A DNA stretch of 64,000 bases from Spodoptera frugiperda (lineage: Eukaryota > Arthropoda > Insecta > Lepidoptera > Noctuidae), in contig NC_064218.1 in NCBI RefSeq assembly GCF_023101765.2, positions 5,580,001 to 5,644,000 on the forward strand. The letters run 5' to 3'. Below the pieces are notes generated by a model. The model was not told the DNA's origin and ran no database searches. It worked only from the letters and a program-made list of their open reading frames with translations. The position numbers and the translations under genes were made by a program. Shown one piece after another: positions 47,828 to 60,484 of this stretch; the first letter of the stretch is position 1, and every line of letters begins with the position of its first letter.

Positions 47828-48020
47828 CTGCACGGTTGACGTGGTAGCTGGGCAACTAGCTACCATGCGACATGTAGCGGGTTCGATTCCTGCACCGAGC
47901 TACTCTTTGTGTGACCCAAAAATTGTTGTTTCGGGTCTGGGGGTCATGTGCATGAGACATTGTATATTTGTAAACGCACCCACGACACAGGACAAAATCC
48001 AAGTGTGGGGCAACGCTTCA
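47828..48020 (+). repeat. tRNA-derived SINE, second type
   Basis: 'tgcacggttgacgtggtagc' 'tgggcaactagctacc' then 'cgggttcgattcctgcaccg' provides A- and B-box-like sequence; the body is 'gtttcgggtctgggggtcat' 'gtgcatgagacattgtatat' 'ttgtaaacgcacccacgaca'. A body fragment recurs at 18700-18800, and a shorter one near 53145-53175. Confidence 0.7.
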
Positions 48021-48468
48021 AAATAAATATCTAACCACAGAAAGCACAACTTATGTGTTTATCTGCGCATATGTAAACATATGTAACCAGTACATATACA
48101 ATATACATATACTTCCTTTATCTAACGCACGTATGTATTATTCATATAGCGTAATCTGCATATAAAATCTGTAATAAAAGAACAAAAACACACACATAGG
48201 TATAGCATTATAAAATCCATGTAAGAAATCCCATATATATACATATAGGTAACTCATAATGCATGCCACACGCACACTTATGTATGTTATATTCACGCAG
48301 AATATCTTAAGTCTGACTAAGCAAGACCAACCATATGTTGGCGACTTTGTATGTTATATTGCCTTTATTTACAATTTATACATATATTATACAGTCTATT
48401 GCGCAATATACTATGCCACACCTCCCAAGCGACTACGATGGATTATAAATAGCAAATATATCGGTGTC

Positions 48469-48617
48469 CTTAGTACGAGTTTGCTTTACGTTAAACGAAA
48501 ACGAAACGAGAGCGTGTTCAGCGCTCTGATTGGTTAGTTTATTCGAGCCGGCCAATCAGAGCGCCGAATGCAATCTCGTTTCGATTACTTTAAACGTAAA
48601 GCAAACTCGTACTAAGG
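48469..48617. mobile_element. MITE-like element family E, copy 1
   Basis: 'ccttagtacgagtttgcttt' 'acgttaaacg' is inverted at the right end ('aaacgtaaagcaaactcgta' 'ctaagg'). The centre has an inner inverted pair around 'agcgctctgattggttag' and 'ccggccaatcagagcgc'. The second copy is at 52050-52196. Confidence 0.7.
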
Positions 48618-49967
48618 GTACTGGTTTCTTACACCTATCGGTACAAATTCCGCTTTTGTTTGAAATGTTTTGGTGTTTATCGATATGTCAGGGTTCAAGG
48701 AGGTTAATTTATAGTTGGGTAAGTCATAACTAACTTGTAACAGCCTTTGAGTAACTGTCTATTATGAGATTGGAAAGATTTCGAGACTTCTTCATTGGTT
48801 AACCAATATGTTTAAATCGTTTATTAACTAAATAATAGTTTCTAGTCTTGTATTGATTAATGGTGGCTGGAAAAAAATGGTTTCCGAACCAATCTGATGT
48901 AGAACATCGTTCAGTGCATACAAGATACTGTACATAAATTAAAAAAGAAAAAATCCATTAAAGTCAAGAAGGCCGATCTACTGATGAAGTTTAAAAGAAA
49001 GAATAAATTTTTGAATAATGAAACAAAAAAGTTAAAGAAAGAATCACTTGATTCGTAAATCTCACGAATAGTTCACAGATTTTTTTCTGCTATTTGTCCA
49101 GCCGAGCAGTACGCATTTGGATGTTAGAATATTAAACCATACTAAAACCAGTAGACCGTATAAATAATAGCCTATTATTTTATGTCCGCTTATAAAACTG
49201 CCGTATTTTATAAATAGATCGGAACACTTCTAGAACATTTATAGATACGTCGCAATATAAATAACAAGATATCTATATACAAAGTATGTAAATGAATATT
49301 TAAAATATGTACCTTATACCTAGATACTTCTTATTTTTGTCTTTCTTTCACGTCGCACTGGAGAGATTTTAACGCATATGTTTTGGGAGGTTAGAGAGTT
49401 ACATAACTAACTTTTATCTTTTACTTAGTCGATGCTGAGGGCAGAAAGTACTCGGTATTAAAGTAAATACAAAACAAAAGCCACAATATTTAAAAATACA
49501 TAAAAATAATGTTTTATATTAAACGGCTTATATTGTATGGTCATCAAGATTAAGAGTCTGTACTAAGAACAAGAAAGGGGTTTAATTTCCAATGATTAAA
49601 GACCCAAACAAACAAACAGGTCAATATAATAAAAACCGTTTAATAAACCATAACTTTTTTAATACCTAGACTGGTCAGTTATAACAAAGGGCTCTCAATT
49701 CAAGTAAAAGCGAGTTTGAAAGTTAGAAAGTGTCCATAAAAGGACTGTTAAGTAACATACGAGTCAACGTAATATGCTTTCTGCAATGGTCGATGACTTA
49801 TGACCTCATCAAAAGTCCATCTGCAATGCTCTAAAGATGACGTTGATGGGAACAAATAGACCAGTCCATATTATTGTGTTGATTTTCAGAATAATCCGTT
49901 TTGGAATATTTGCATGTGAATGCATAAGCTGAACGATGTTTGCTATTGTAAATTCAGTTTTATTATT
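48618..49967. other. Gene-free AT-rich spacer
   Basis: No genes, RNA genes or clear repeats were recognised on either strand. Confidence 0.35.
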
Positions 49968-50060
49968 TTTTACCCGACTGCGCCAGAAGGAGGGTTATGT
50001 TTTTCGAGTGTATGTATGTATGTATGTATGTATGTATGTATGTATGTATGTATGTATGTA
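49968..50060 (+). repeat. Element end with (TATG)n microsatellite
   Basis: 'acccgactgcgccagaagga' 'gggttatgtttttcgagtg' is followed by about twelve TATG units (to 50059). The same 'acccgactgcg' start recurs at 50480 and 51355, and inverted at about 50681-50691, marking it as the end of a common mobile element. On the minus strand the microsatellite reads as (THIY)n in an open frame, which is not a gene. Confidence 0.6.
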
Positions 50061-50452
50061 TAATTGTTTGGCACGCTCTGCAGCCTAAACGGCTTGATGG
50101 ATTTTAACTTGAGAGGTGTCGTTAGATTCGTATTTACTGTGAGAGTGACACTGGATATATCAAAATAATAAAAAAACAAAATGGCGGATTTTTGGCGCCG
50201 AATTCGAATATTTCTCACTCTCTTGCCTAAACCGCTTGATGGATTTTGACTTGAGAGGTGTCGTTAGATTCGTATTTACTGTGAGAGGGACACTGGATAT
50301 ACCAAAATAATAACATTTGAATATTTCTCACTCTCTAGCCTGAACGACTCGATGGATTTCCGCTTGATAGGGGTCTTTTGATTTGTATTTACTATGAGAG
50401 TGACACTAGATATATCAAAATACAAAAATAATAGAACTAAAAAAATAAAAAT
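50061..50452 (+). repeat. Direct repeats of a 'CTTGATGGATTTT...GAGAGTGACACTGG' unit
   Basis: Three related units of about 115-130 bases follow one another: near 50090 ('cttgatggattttaacttga' 'gaggtgtcgttagattcgta'), 50235 ('cttgatggattttgacttga' 'gaggtgtcgttagattcgta') and 50350 ('ctcgatggatttccgcttga' 'taggggtcttttgattt'). Each ends in 'gtgagagtgacactggata'-like sequence. They belong to the element whose end is at 49968. Confidence 0.6.
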
Positions 50453-50721
50453 AAAAAAGGTAATTTAAAAAACTAAAAAACCCGACTGCGTTTCTTTATA
50501 ATATTAAAATGAAAAAAACCCTAAAACAAGAAAGTCATCGCAAAATTTAAGCAGTCGGACCCAGAAAGACAGCCGTATGTGCCTTCACAAAGTCTTCATA
50601 TTTAGAATGGGTCCCGACTGCTTAAATTTTGCGATGACTTTCTTGTTTTAGGGTTTTTTTCATTTTAATATTATAAAGAAACGCAGTCGGGTTTTTTAGT
50701 TTTTCAAATTACCTTTTTTTA
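50453..50721. mobile_element. Hairpin element with ~111-bp inverted arms
   Basis: 50453-50563 and 50608-50721 are near-perfect inverted copies, including 'aaaaacccgactgcgtttct' 'ttataatattaaaatgaaaa' and 'gtcatcgcaaaatttaagca' 'gtcgg'. The loop is only about 44 bases. The arms start with the 'cccgactgcg' motif also found at 49968. Confidence 0.7.
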
Positions 50722-51352
50722 AAGTAAGTACATATTAGGTACAATTTCTGAAAACTACATTTGTATATTTTACAGTGAGGTTAATTATATCAGAAGCAAA
50801 TTTTCTTATATTGAATTGGTCTTAATAAATTGGTGACGACACGGTGTTCGAAGATTTTTGGGGTTTCGAACTATGAAACCCAAAACAATTATCAATTTTG
50901 AAGGAGATACCAGAAGAAATATCAAAATTATCTAACCGAATTATGTGAAATTCACAACAGAATTAGACTTCTCCAAGCCAGCAAACATCCCAATTCTCTT
51001 ATTAATACGTTAATACTTACATAAATATCTCAAGCTAAAGACTTATAAAAAAAATCACACTACATACCAACATAATATTAATAACAAAATCCAAAGCCTT
51101 CTTAGGTCGAATTACGCAAAACCCGCGAAGGTCAAGTTATGTGTGGAAAACCAATGTAAACAACGTCTGTGTACGTCAGAGTTCAAGAGAGAATATACCA
51201 AAATATATTTTTGGACATAATAATTCAACGTTTATTTTTAATGCGATAAAAGGTAAAATAATTTAGAAGAATACTTATAATATAATTAGATGCTATTATT
51301 ACAACTTTAAAGTTACCTATCTCCTGGTCTCTTGTATTAGGGTATGATTTTT

Positions 51353-51480
51353 TTACCCGACTGCGCCAAACTGTAACAAATCGGTAAAGCAGGTGTATCA
51401 TCTGATGGTAAACAATCGCCGCCCCCTTGGACACTATATGGTGTTCATGGGCGGCGGTTATTGCCTACTATCAGGCGATT
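51353..51480 (+). repeat. Retroelement tail fragment
   Basis: 'acccgactgcgccaaactgt' then 'agcaggtgtatcatctgatg' 'gtaaacaatcgccgccccct' 'tggacac' resembles the 3' region of moth non-LTR elements ('atggtaagcaatcgccgccc atggaca'). A later '...tgggcggcggttattgccta' 'ctatcaggcga' is part of the same. Overlapping frames to 51774 have no domain and are not called. Confidence 0.45.
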
Positions 51481-52049
51481 GATCCTTTCGCACGTTTACC
51501 GACTTATACCAAAAAATATACCAGAGAACTATGTTCATTACCTACTAAAAAAACTGTCTTTTTATCTTCAATTACGTCGTCTTTTGGATATTGCTGTCCG
51601 TCTATCGGTCATTGGTCACAGTTTGCAGACGCATCCGGGTCCACAAGACACTACATATCTATCGACATTAAAAATAATCCATTTCAATATCTAGTATGTA
51701 GATTAGCTGTGTACTTTGAAAGCAAAAACTTTATCAAAACTGCATTTAAAATGACTACAAGAGATACTGCGTAGTAGCATTTTGTTGATACAAATCTGCT
51801 ATTAGATTGCACAAAATGTCGCAATATTGTTATCATTACGGTATCCTTGTATCCTAGTTTCAGTTAGCGTCTAGACTTGTTATCAAATAAGTAGTTACGC
51901 TATGATTAATCGGCCTCCCACAGCCAATGCGTAAATTGGAGATTTGATATCAAACAATCTATCTATAAGCAGTAAATCAATGTCTTTCTTTTGATATAGT
52001 ATACCAACCGCTTTTATAGAATCGTGTTTTATAAACCACTACTACAAAA

Positions 52050-52196
52050 CTTAGTACGAGTTTGCTTAATGTTTAAAGTAATTGAAACGAGAGCGTGTTC
52101 GGCGCTCTGATTGGTTGGTTCATTGGAGTTAGCCAATCACAGCGCCTAACGCGCTCTCGTTTTGTTTTCGTTCAACGTGAAGCAAACTCATGCTAA
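52050..52196. mobile_element. MITE-like element family E, copy 2
   Basis: 'cttagtacgagtttgcttaa' ... 'gaaacgagagcgtgttcggc' 'gctctgattggttgg' ... 'agccaatcacagcgc' ... 'cgtgaagcaaactcatgcta' 'a' matches the element at 48469-48617 in length and layout, with independent mismatches in each arm. Confidence 0.7.
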
Positions 52197-53671
52197 AGCC
52201 AACTTTAGTGGTATCTGTAAAAAGGTTATGCCTATTATTTAGCATAAGATTTAATAAAGGATACCAAAGGTTTTTTTTTAACTACTACTTTTCTACTGAT
52301 TCGTTAATAATTTCTTGATTAACTCCTGCCAAATAGATTACATTGGAGGCACTACAATTATCATGGGTAATAATGGAAGGTGCAAATTAAGGTTCCTAAT
52401 TCAAACTTAAGACTGCAATCAAAGTTTTATTTTCGGAACTACACAAGTCTATAAATAAACTGCGAGTTATTTTAAACCAACTGCAGCATCATGGGACCAA
52501 TTGCGTCAATAAAAGTCGTTGACCCGAGTGCAAGCTTCTAGATAGATACACAGTAATTGCATGTGCAATTTTATTTCTTTATATTTTTTTCTAGAATTTT
52601 TGTTCTAGAATACAATAAATTTGTCTAACTACCGCACTAAGATTCGTTTAATGATTAATTAAACTATTCCTTAGTAACGATTTTGTATTGAAAACAATTG
52701 CTAAGGAAGGATTAACGCAACGTCATGCCTTTTTATCCCTGAAGGGGTAGGCAGAGGTGCACATTACAGCATGTAATGCCGCTATATAAGGACTGGATTA
52801 AGTAATCATTAACTGTCTCTAAGTACGACACTAAATTATTTTGTTCGAAGAATAATTAGTAGAGTAAATGATATTTCCAATATTTCTAAATTTGCTTGTC
52901 TCCTTAAATTAATACCGTTCGTGGCTGGAAATAAATAATGATGAACGAATTTTAATGAAGTAGGCACTTAACGAAGAATTTGACTTTGAATTTATTTGGC
53001 GAGAGATACTTACTAGAGTAAACTAACAAAGTAAATATTTATTTACGTATACGATTGTTTTAAATATTAAAAAGATTAGCACCCAATTAATATTTAAACT
53101 TATTTTATTTTAAAGCTTAATTACCTACATGTAATTAACGTTGCATGTGAAATTGTATGTTTGTAAATGTACGTTTAAATAAGTAATAGGAAAACTTTGG
53201 ACTATTTTGTCCATTTATCACAACCGAAGTGTTTTTCATGATATTTTTCTTCTTTATAAGAATAAATCTGTATAAATAATATTTTAATGCAGTTTATGGT
53301 CATGGCTTGCAACCTGTATAATAATAATTGCAGTTATTATAATTAGTGATAAAACAAGTAGAACTTGTCAACTCGTGCGCAGCTACCCATTATACGAGTA
53401 ATCACAGAGTTCAAGTTACATTAAAAAGCAATTTTCTATTTACTGCGGTTCTGTTACACGTGTAGACATTGAAATATAAAACAATGATTCATGAATTTGT
53501 TGTTTTATGAATATTTTTATGTTGTCATTCATACTTTTAATCTATTGTCTTTAAAAACAACACCGAGGAAAGCATGAGAATTAAGCTGAATTAAATATAA
53601 GAAAACCTAAGGTATGTTATAAGTTCCAAAATGCGAAAGAAGTCTGTAATTAATAATGCCTACGGCATTAA
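52197..53671. other. Gene-free spacer with a SINE B scrap
   Basis: At 52725-52790 a small SINE family B piece ('tatccctgaaggggtaggca' 'gaggtgcacatta') is seen. Two similar 'ccttagtaacgattttgtat' 'tgaaaacaattgctaagga' segments occur at 52670 and near 25264-25308, so that is another repeat. Nothing else recognised. Confidence 0.4.
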
Positions 53672-54150
53672 GCCCACCTTTTTTTTGAGGGGGGAAAATC
53701 ATCCAATGACTCCTATCGCCTTAGGCGAGGCTAGAGGGAATGTCAGACTCTTACTGACTAAAAACCACCCCGTTCCTACTCCTGCTTTTCAAGCCGTTGT
53801 ACACATTTTAGTTCATGAAGTTAAATAAATAAATAAACAGTACATTTAAGATGTTAATTTAATCAGTTCTTATGCACACAATGACGAAACACTGTTACTG
53901 TAATTTGGAAACATTTCTATAACTTCATTTTCGTAATCGTCGAACGTTGACACCGACCATTCGCCACTTATGAAGTTAACGACTTTTCTTTCTTTGCTCT
54001 AAACAAAATGAAGCAGCTATCTAATATAGATATTTTTGATCCGGAGCTATATATTTTATTTTAACGGGGTGGTTTTTAGTCAGTAAGTCTTTCGCCTCGC
54101 CCAAGGCAAGCAAAGTCATTGGATGACAAAAAAAAGACTTTTATACAAAG
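53672..54150. repeat. Two family A copies in opposite orientation
   Basis: 53672-53800 is a minus-strand copy ('tcctatcgccttaggcgagg' ... 'actaaaaaccaccccgttcc'), and 54040-54130 a plus-strand fragment ('gatccggagctatatatttt' ... 'acggggtggtttttagtcag' ... 'gcctcgcccaaggcaagc'). The 65-codon frame in the first is an artefact. Confidence 0.6.
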
Positions 54151-56229
54151 CCTCTTAAAGATATCAATAATTCCTATTAATAAGATAAGGTAACAAAATT
54201 ATTTTACAAAAATCAGCTTTAATAATATAATGATTACTCGGACAAACCCGGACTTTCGCATATAATTTGCTATCCACATAAAAATAAGTGTAGTGCAAAA
54301 ATGCGGTTTGCATTAAAAAATAATCTACAACGCAGAACGGCTCTCACGAGTTCAAACAAGGTCGGCCAAAGTCCAAATTCAGTTTGCGTCTCACAACGAC
54401 CGGCTGTCCGTCTGTGTACTGTGTACATATATCTACAGTACAAACACAATAATATGTACTAGATGATGAACATACCTACACCAAATCGTTTGCACGCTTT
54501 TGTCAACGTAACTAGTTTGAACTAGTTTATTACCTGCTATGTTTTGATTCATTGATTTATCATCTTTGTTAATTAACCATCGAGAATATTCCAAAACATT
54601 TCATGGATGTCGTATGAGTAAAGGGCAAAATAATTGCAATGTTCTTTGTAATGTGTGAAGCTGCAATTTGAGAATAGTAAACATAATATTTTTTAACCTT
54701 TGTCCTGCCAAAAATGAGTGAAAGTTGTGTCAATAACACCAACATTAGTTCGACATTGGCACAATGCCATGCCTACATACAACACTATCATTTCATTTCA
54801 TAACATGTTTATATGAATATAATATCGATACCGATCGATTATCGATTACTAAAGTTCTCGATATCCTTAACATGGGTGGAATGTTCGAGAAGGAACTATA
54901 AGCAATCCCATATTGATTCTACATTCTCTGCAAACTTGTGTCTAGTAAAGCAGTTTAACCAGTTTTAAACTGAACAACTTTCATGATAAGATACAAGTTC
55001 GATTGACACTTCATATCTTTAGTGGGGTAAATCCCAAGCCTACTGCTTTGACCAAATCCGGATATCTTCAAGCATTAAGCTTAATAAACGAGTTACAGAC
55101 GTTGATAAACAAATCGATTTCTAAATCGAGTCGTCGAGTCGTTATAGCTGAGTAGGACTGTACGACCTATATTTTATAATGTTTATTGATTGGTGTGTTT
55201 CTATTCAATTATGCCATCACTTATTCAGTAAGTAATATATTAACCTAACACGTGTATAAAATGTTATACATCAGCAATAAGTTTGCAGATATCTTGAAGT
55301 CAAATGCTGACTTATATTTTTTGCATAACTAAAAAATGTTTTTAAGTATTGTCATGGCATACATACTTAAATAATAATTTTTAATGTATATTAGGTATTA
55401 TTAATTAATTGTTAACTAATAATGTTTTAATGAGCTCGTAATTAAGATACATTTGCGCAAGCACCTATGATTGTTTATGTAAATAAAATGGAATTTCGTG
55501 ACAATACTATTATATCACATACACGTTTGTTTAAGTTATAAAAATGTATAATTACTAGGTATTACTAATTAAATTGGCTAGGCAAATAGTAAATTGTAGC
55601 TATAAAATGTATAGCTACCTACCAACCTATATTAATTTAAATACATAGAGCCTAATTCTGTATTAAAAATGTACTATTTTACCTCTGTCTACCTACTTTA
55701 TAGATCTCTATAATTCACTTATACTTATTATAAATTCGTAAATGTAAAGTAAATACTAGGTACATACAATGAGTGGCCTCAATATTATTTATGTCTGCAC
55801 AACACAGATCAGATGTGTAAACTAACGTCATTTTGAGTACTGACACTGAATGAATAAGCAGATATTTTTACAGATTATCATTTATTAATCATTCATCCTT
55901 GTAAATTTAATAAAACTGAACAGTTATTACTTTACAGAAGGTTTATTGAAATACTTCATTGCGTCTCATATGCTTAAGGGTGATTTTTCTAACGTTGAGT
56001 AACTTAATCAGTAGTATTTTTTTGTATTTTTGACATTCGTCCATACAAAAATTGTAAGACTGTCATATTTTTCTATAAATATTATTGAAAAATCGGTCCT
56101 AAAATTGTAGAAATAAGTATGTTTTGACATTTCTAGCCTGTGGCACAGAACCTAGTCTTATTTCTAGTAACAAATACACATAATTTTGTACAAAATAATA
56201 TAATTTAAACTAGTACTAGACAATTAGGC
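54151..56229. other. Gene-free AT-rich spacer
   Basis: No exon-like frame or structured repeat was recognised. The sequence is strongly AT-rich with TAGGTA-type motifs near 55550-55760. Confidence 0.35.
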
Positions 56230-58316
56230 ATTGAGGCATTGAATTTAGATGTTCAGATCGTCCGCTAAACAATTTGGAGCGGAAAGCGCATGTAACCTTG
56301 GCCGAAATTAATTACGTATTCGAGAATTAATTGCAGTTTCAATAGCCAGCTAGCATTACTTAACGATATATTTAAAGGGGGAACTCTCCCACCCAACACA
56401 GAATCAATGTAATACAGTATGTAGAGGGGCATTGACCCTGCTTTCGTCTCTAGAATGTTCTGATGGATTTGCAACTGCAGTGCCATGCAGAAAACGCACT
56501 AAGCGTCAGAAATCTGCAGTGGTAAAACGAACTCTCGATCCACAATTGGTACCTTTACACTTTACCTTTAGTCCTTGAAACCCTTGAAAGTGATCGTTAA
56601 TTTTTGTTTGTTCAAGCTGAATGTATTTGCCATTGTCTGTTTGCGATATAAATCGCATAGCAAACAAGTTCGACAAAGCGTCTAGTTTACCGAGCATGTA
56701 TGACAAATCATAGACAACTGGCTTCTGCGACGTTCCGTCACTTACGCCGTTCTTTATATCATACACAATATTACCTTGTCCGGTGACATACTACAGGTGA
56801 ACCGGTTGGAACCAGAACGACATAAGCGACTAGCGGTTATGCAAATTTTAGTAAAATATGTCAGTTTGAACATGAATATTTATTTCCGCAATGTCTGACC
56901 CTGTATTTAAATCTGCTGTATGATTGTTAGACATTTATTTATCTCATATCACAAGTCAATGTTAAGATATAAGTAAAGCAATATGTGTACAAACTTATAA
57001 TTTCTTTTCAAGTGCAGTTATTGGCCTTGTAATTTAACTGTCTATTGTGTGAGTCGGGTATCGCCTTGTTACTATCAATTTTCCCGGATATAAATAGATG
57101 CGCTTAAAAACTCAATCATGTCTATGAACCTTCCTTCATTATGATCACCTTCAACTATGTATAATTGTATTCACAAAGACTTTGGCGGACGTTGTAGTTT
57201 CTAAGAAGGGCATTGACCGCTGTAGATAGAAGTTTACGACCTCCCTCTTAAAAAGCAGAAGAAGTACAAAATGCGCACAAGGACGCGGCAAAATGCCACC
57301 TTGTTGCAGTTGCGTAGACGGCGACTGACACACCCATAGATTACTCAAGACAAGACAAACTTGAGCGCACGCACAACTCTTTAAACCTCGCCAACTGTAT
57401 CTATAAACAGCTACATAGTAAGCAAAATGCTTTAAATTCGTTCATGTACAATTTAAAGTAATAAAAATGTTATAAATTATGCGATCGAGTCGAATGCACA
57501 CAAAGGTCACGTCTCGAGGTAAGTTTATCAATTTGAGGCGTTTCAACACACCTCTTTAATTGACCACGTATTAAACCGATAAGCACGTAGTACATAGGTA
57601 CTAACAGCGTATTGTATTGAAGAAGTCACGGCTGCGTGACGTAGTGTGGGTGGAGGCAGTTTGTCATGTGAGATCACAGTGCGTTGAGCAAACTTGGACT
57701 TTGGACCACGGTCGTACAACCTAAAACCTGCTTCAAGAGACCTGCTTTCGGATTTCTCCATAAACCGTATCCATTTCACCGTTAAATAATATAAAAATCA
57801 ATCATCAAACTATATGACCAAAGTCCTAATGCTAATTTGCGTTTCCTAAAGCGACTGGAATGTATATTTGCGTTTAATAATAGGACAACCTCATTTAGGG
57901 TAATTTAAATTCACTCAAATCAAAATGATTGGCTTTGTTTTCTGAATGCGCGTTGAGTCGGAAAATCCTTGTGTTTTTCATCAAAACAAAGAAGAGTAGA
58001 CAAACGAGCTGTGGGTAGGTTTATTATAGGTAACGTAGACTTTATCTGCAGATTTTTTATTGCCCTACTTTCAAAAACTATTTTGAGTGGCCACTTGAGA
58101 TACCGGATGCCCTGTAATAGTACATACACTATCGGTTCTTGATAAGATATAAAAACTGATAAGTAATGTTCCTGATATCAAAACCATCTCGATAAAAGTG
58201 AAATCGATAACGCTGCAGTAGACGCAATTTTCTAAATGCTCGTGTGCACATGCAGTCGTCATAGTACATATTACAATGTTCAGAGTTTTATTCAACTCAT
58301 AATTATCGTTTACCAT
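56230..58316 (-). pseudogene. Possible decayed coding region of unknown family
   Basis: A set of minus-strand frames follow one another here: 58316-58071, 58129-57920, 57779-57543, 57348-57151, 56766-56506 and 56486-56265. Some look protein-like, such as VVYDLSYMLGKLDALSNLF and GKYIQLEQTKINDHFQGF (56766-56506) and PLYILYYIDSVLGGRVPP (56486-56265). The last two are adjacent in different frames, as after a frameshift, and the local base composition is less AT-rich than around it. No family was recognised, no start, splice series or conserved motif ties the pieces together, and the whole may be chance. If real, it is a broken gene, perhaps brought in by a virus or mobile element. Confidence 0.2.
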
Positions 58317-59799
58317 ACAATTTAATTATACCTGAACAAATGTATGGAAATCCTATTTAAGTATTACGTAAATGAAAGCTAAAATAAGATATTTGTCCAT
58401 ATATTGCTAAAATTAGAGACTTACTAATTAACAACTCGGAACTTATATTTTTTTTGTCTCTTGATATTCGTTTTGCTTTAAAGCATTTAACGCAGTATGA
58501 AATATAAGATCAAACACTAACGACATCTAGTTTCAAGTGTAGTATGTACTTCGTTATTTAGTCAATACTCACTTTATATTTTAGCGCCATCTACGCGAAA
58601 GTAGCGGCAGCTTTAAGAACCCTTACTATGTTGTATCTTGTTGCCTCTAACTCGTTATATCATGCAAAGAAGTACATACTATGTAACGGCTACGGTACAT
58701 GGCCTTATATTTTATAGGTTTTCACATAGATGGCGCTTTCCACGTCTTAAGGGTAGACAGAGGTGTTAGATGGTGGGACAGATGGAACGTAGTTTTAGAG
58801 ACTTTAGAACCTATTTACCTTAATCCTTGTATCATACAAATAAAATTATAATGTACTAATTGAACTACTTCTTTTGTTATCCCTAGAAGATTTTTCTTCA
58901 TTTTTTCAGAAAGTCTTCTAATATAAAAAATAATATTTATTGCTTCTTTTACTTATTTACCCTGAAAATAAGTGCATATATTTTTCATGATTCCATTTTA
59001 TAGGTACCTAAAAGCAACTTTTATTTACCCCAATCTATCAAAGTAGCTAAAAAAGTTTCGTAGACGTAACAGGACGTTCATGGAATTCTCGTAGCACGGC
59101 TACGCCAAATACGCTACGGGAAAACGTAGCGGCGTAGTGCATACTACGCCTGTATAAATTTTCTGTGACCTCTTAGGATAAAATTATGTATTTTATTGAA
59201 AATACTGCATAAATTACCCTAAATGTTCTATTAAATTATTCAATAACATGGAAAGAAAGAAAAAGCGTTTATACGCTACTAGCTATTGCCACGCGGTTTC
59301 GGCCGCTCTGCTCGGCTCCCTTTGTTCGTAAGATAAAATAAATACATTAATCAAAAACTGTTACGAGCAACAACAACTAATTAAAAAAGGGGCCACTCAT
59401 CTTAGTCACCTACCTACTACATAGATGTTTACGGAGATCCCAGATTACCTAGTTCCGGGTACCATACAAAGTAACTAAAGTTCGCAGAAGACTATGATGC
59501 ACGTGGATTTACTCTATTATTACAAGTAATCGCTGTTCAAATATTGTACCGTCGAGTTTTACCTCTTAGTACCTAACTAGTTTACCCAACATGGATAAAG
59601 ATTGTAATACGATAAGCTAATACTAACACCTGGTAGTATTCAGATTGTATACCAGTTTGTTTTGATCATCAACAGCTTGTGATAGTTCACAGCTTTATTA
59701 AAGAGGGGCTTACCGTATTCTTCATGCTCTGCGTGTAGATTGGAGATCACAGTTTACCTGAGACGTTCAGGTTATAGTACCATGGGATCTGATTATATG
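58317..59799. other. Gene-free spacer with a Helitron-end-like scrap
   Basis: At 59275-59335 'cgctactagctattgccacg' 'cggtttcggccgctctgctc' resembles an inverted 3' end of the Helitron type seen at 39050, strongly diverged. Other sequence is unremarkable. Confidence 0.35.
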
Positions 59800-59915
59800 G
59801 GATTATTTAACAGGCAATATCATCCAAAGACTTCTCGCATCTTAGGTGAGTCGAGAGGAAGTGTCAGGCTCTTACTGACTAAAAACCACCCCGTTCCTAT
59901 TCCTGTTAGGTTGTC
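59800..59915 (-). repeat. SINE-like repeat family A, minus copy
   Basis: 'atcatccaaagacttctcgc' 'atcttaggtgagtcgagagg' 'aagtgtcaggctcttactga' 'ctaaaaaccaccccgttcct' matches the minus-strand copy at 53672. The 65-codon plus frame over it is a repeat artefact. Confidence 0.6.
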
Positions 59916-60241
59916 CGTAGTTCCGCGTAGGGAATGAGTCTTTTGTCATACACTAATCACAATTCCAAGCACCATCCGTGTTTTTACATAGCTACTAAGA
60001 TATTTAGAAAACCCTAAAAACCAAAATTATGCTTGTTCCAATAATGTTTATTACCTACATCTTAATATAAACCGAACAACAAATGGGCTCTACCTTTGAA
60101 TTTGCATAATCCGACAGTAAGAAAACATTTTTATAAAGTGTTTTGTAATTTGATAACAGCAGTATTGTTGAAAAAGTTTAGTTTATCGATCAGGAATGCC
60201 AAAAAGATATTTTGATTTCGTCTTTACAAAAAAAATGGGGG

Positions 60242-60342
60242 ATATATAAAGTGAACCCATCGCAGGGACCCACATAAACCTAAAACCTTTTTATAAAGTT
60301 TCAACTTTACTGACCACAAGCAAAATATCCAAAATGGTAAGC
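60242..60342 (+). promoter_or_regulatory. Candidate orphan first exon ending ATG|GTAAGC
   Basis: TATA-like motifs occur at 60242-60250 (tatataaag) and 60291-60297 (tataaag). They precede 'aaaatatccaaaATG|gtaagc': a well-placed start codon at 60334-60336 directly followed by a splice donor at 60337. Genes whose first coding exon is only the start codon or a few codons are common among insect secreted and cuticle proteins. No matching second exon was found on the plus strand before the window ends, so the partner exon is outside, lost, or does not exist. Confidence 0.25.
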
Positions 60343-60484
60343 ACAATTTTTAATATTTTTGTTCAATTCGACATACTCTTGGACTGTAGACTAGAGAGCG
60401 TCTAGACTTAGTCGAACACCTACTTAGTGGACTTTAAGATATAATAAAATACGAATTAAGTTAATGTTTATATCTTAACTACTA

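Noticed and set aside
49970..50218. 82-codon minus frame with a Thr-His-Ile-Tyr repeat
   Set aside because: The repeat is simply the (TATG)n microsatellite translated.
51427..51774. 115-codon plus frame
   Set aside because: Begins inside a retroelement tail (51353-51480), overlaps another frame of similar length, and has no domain or coding-like composition.
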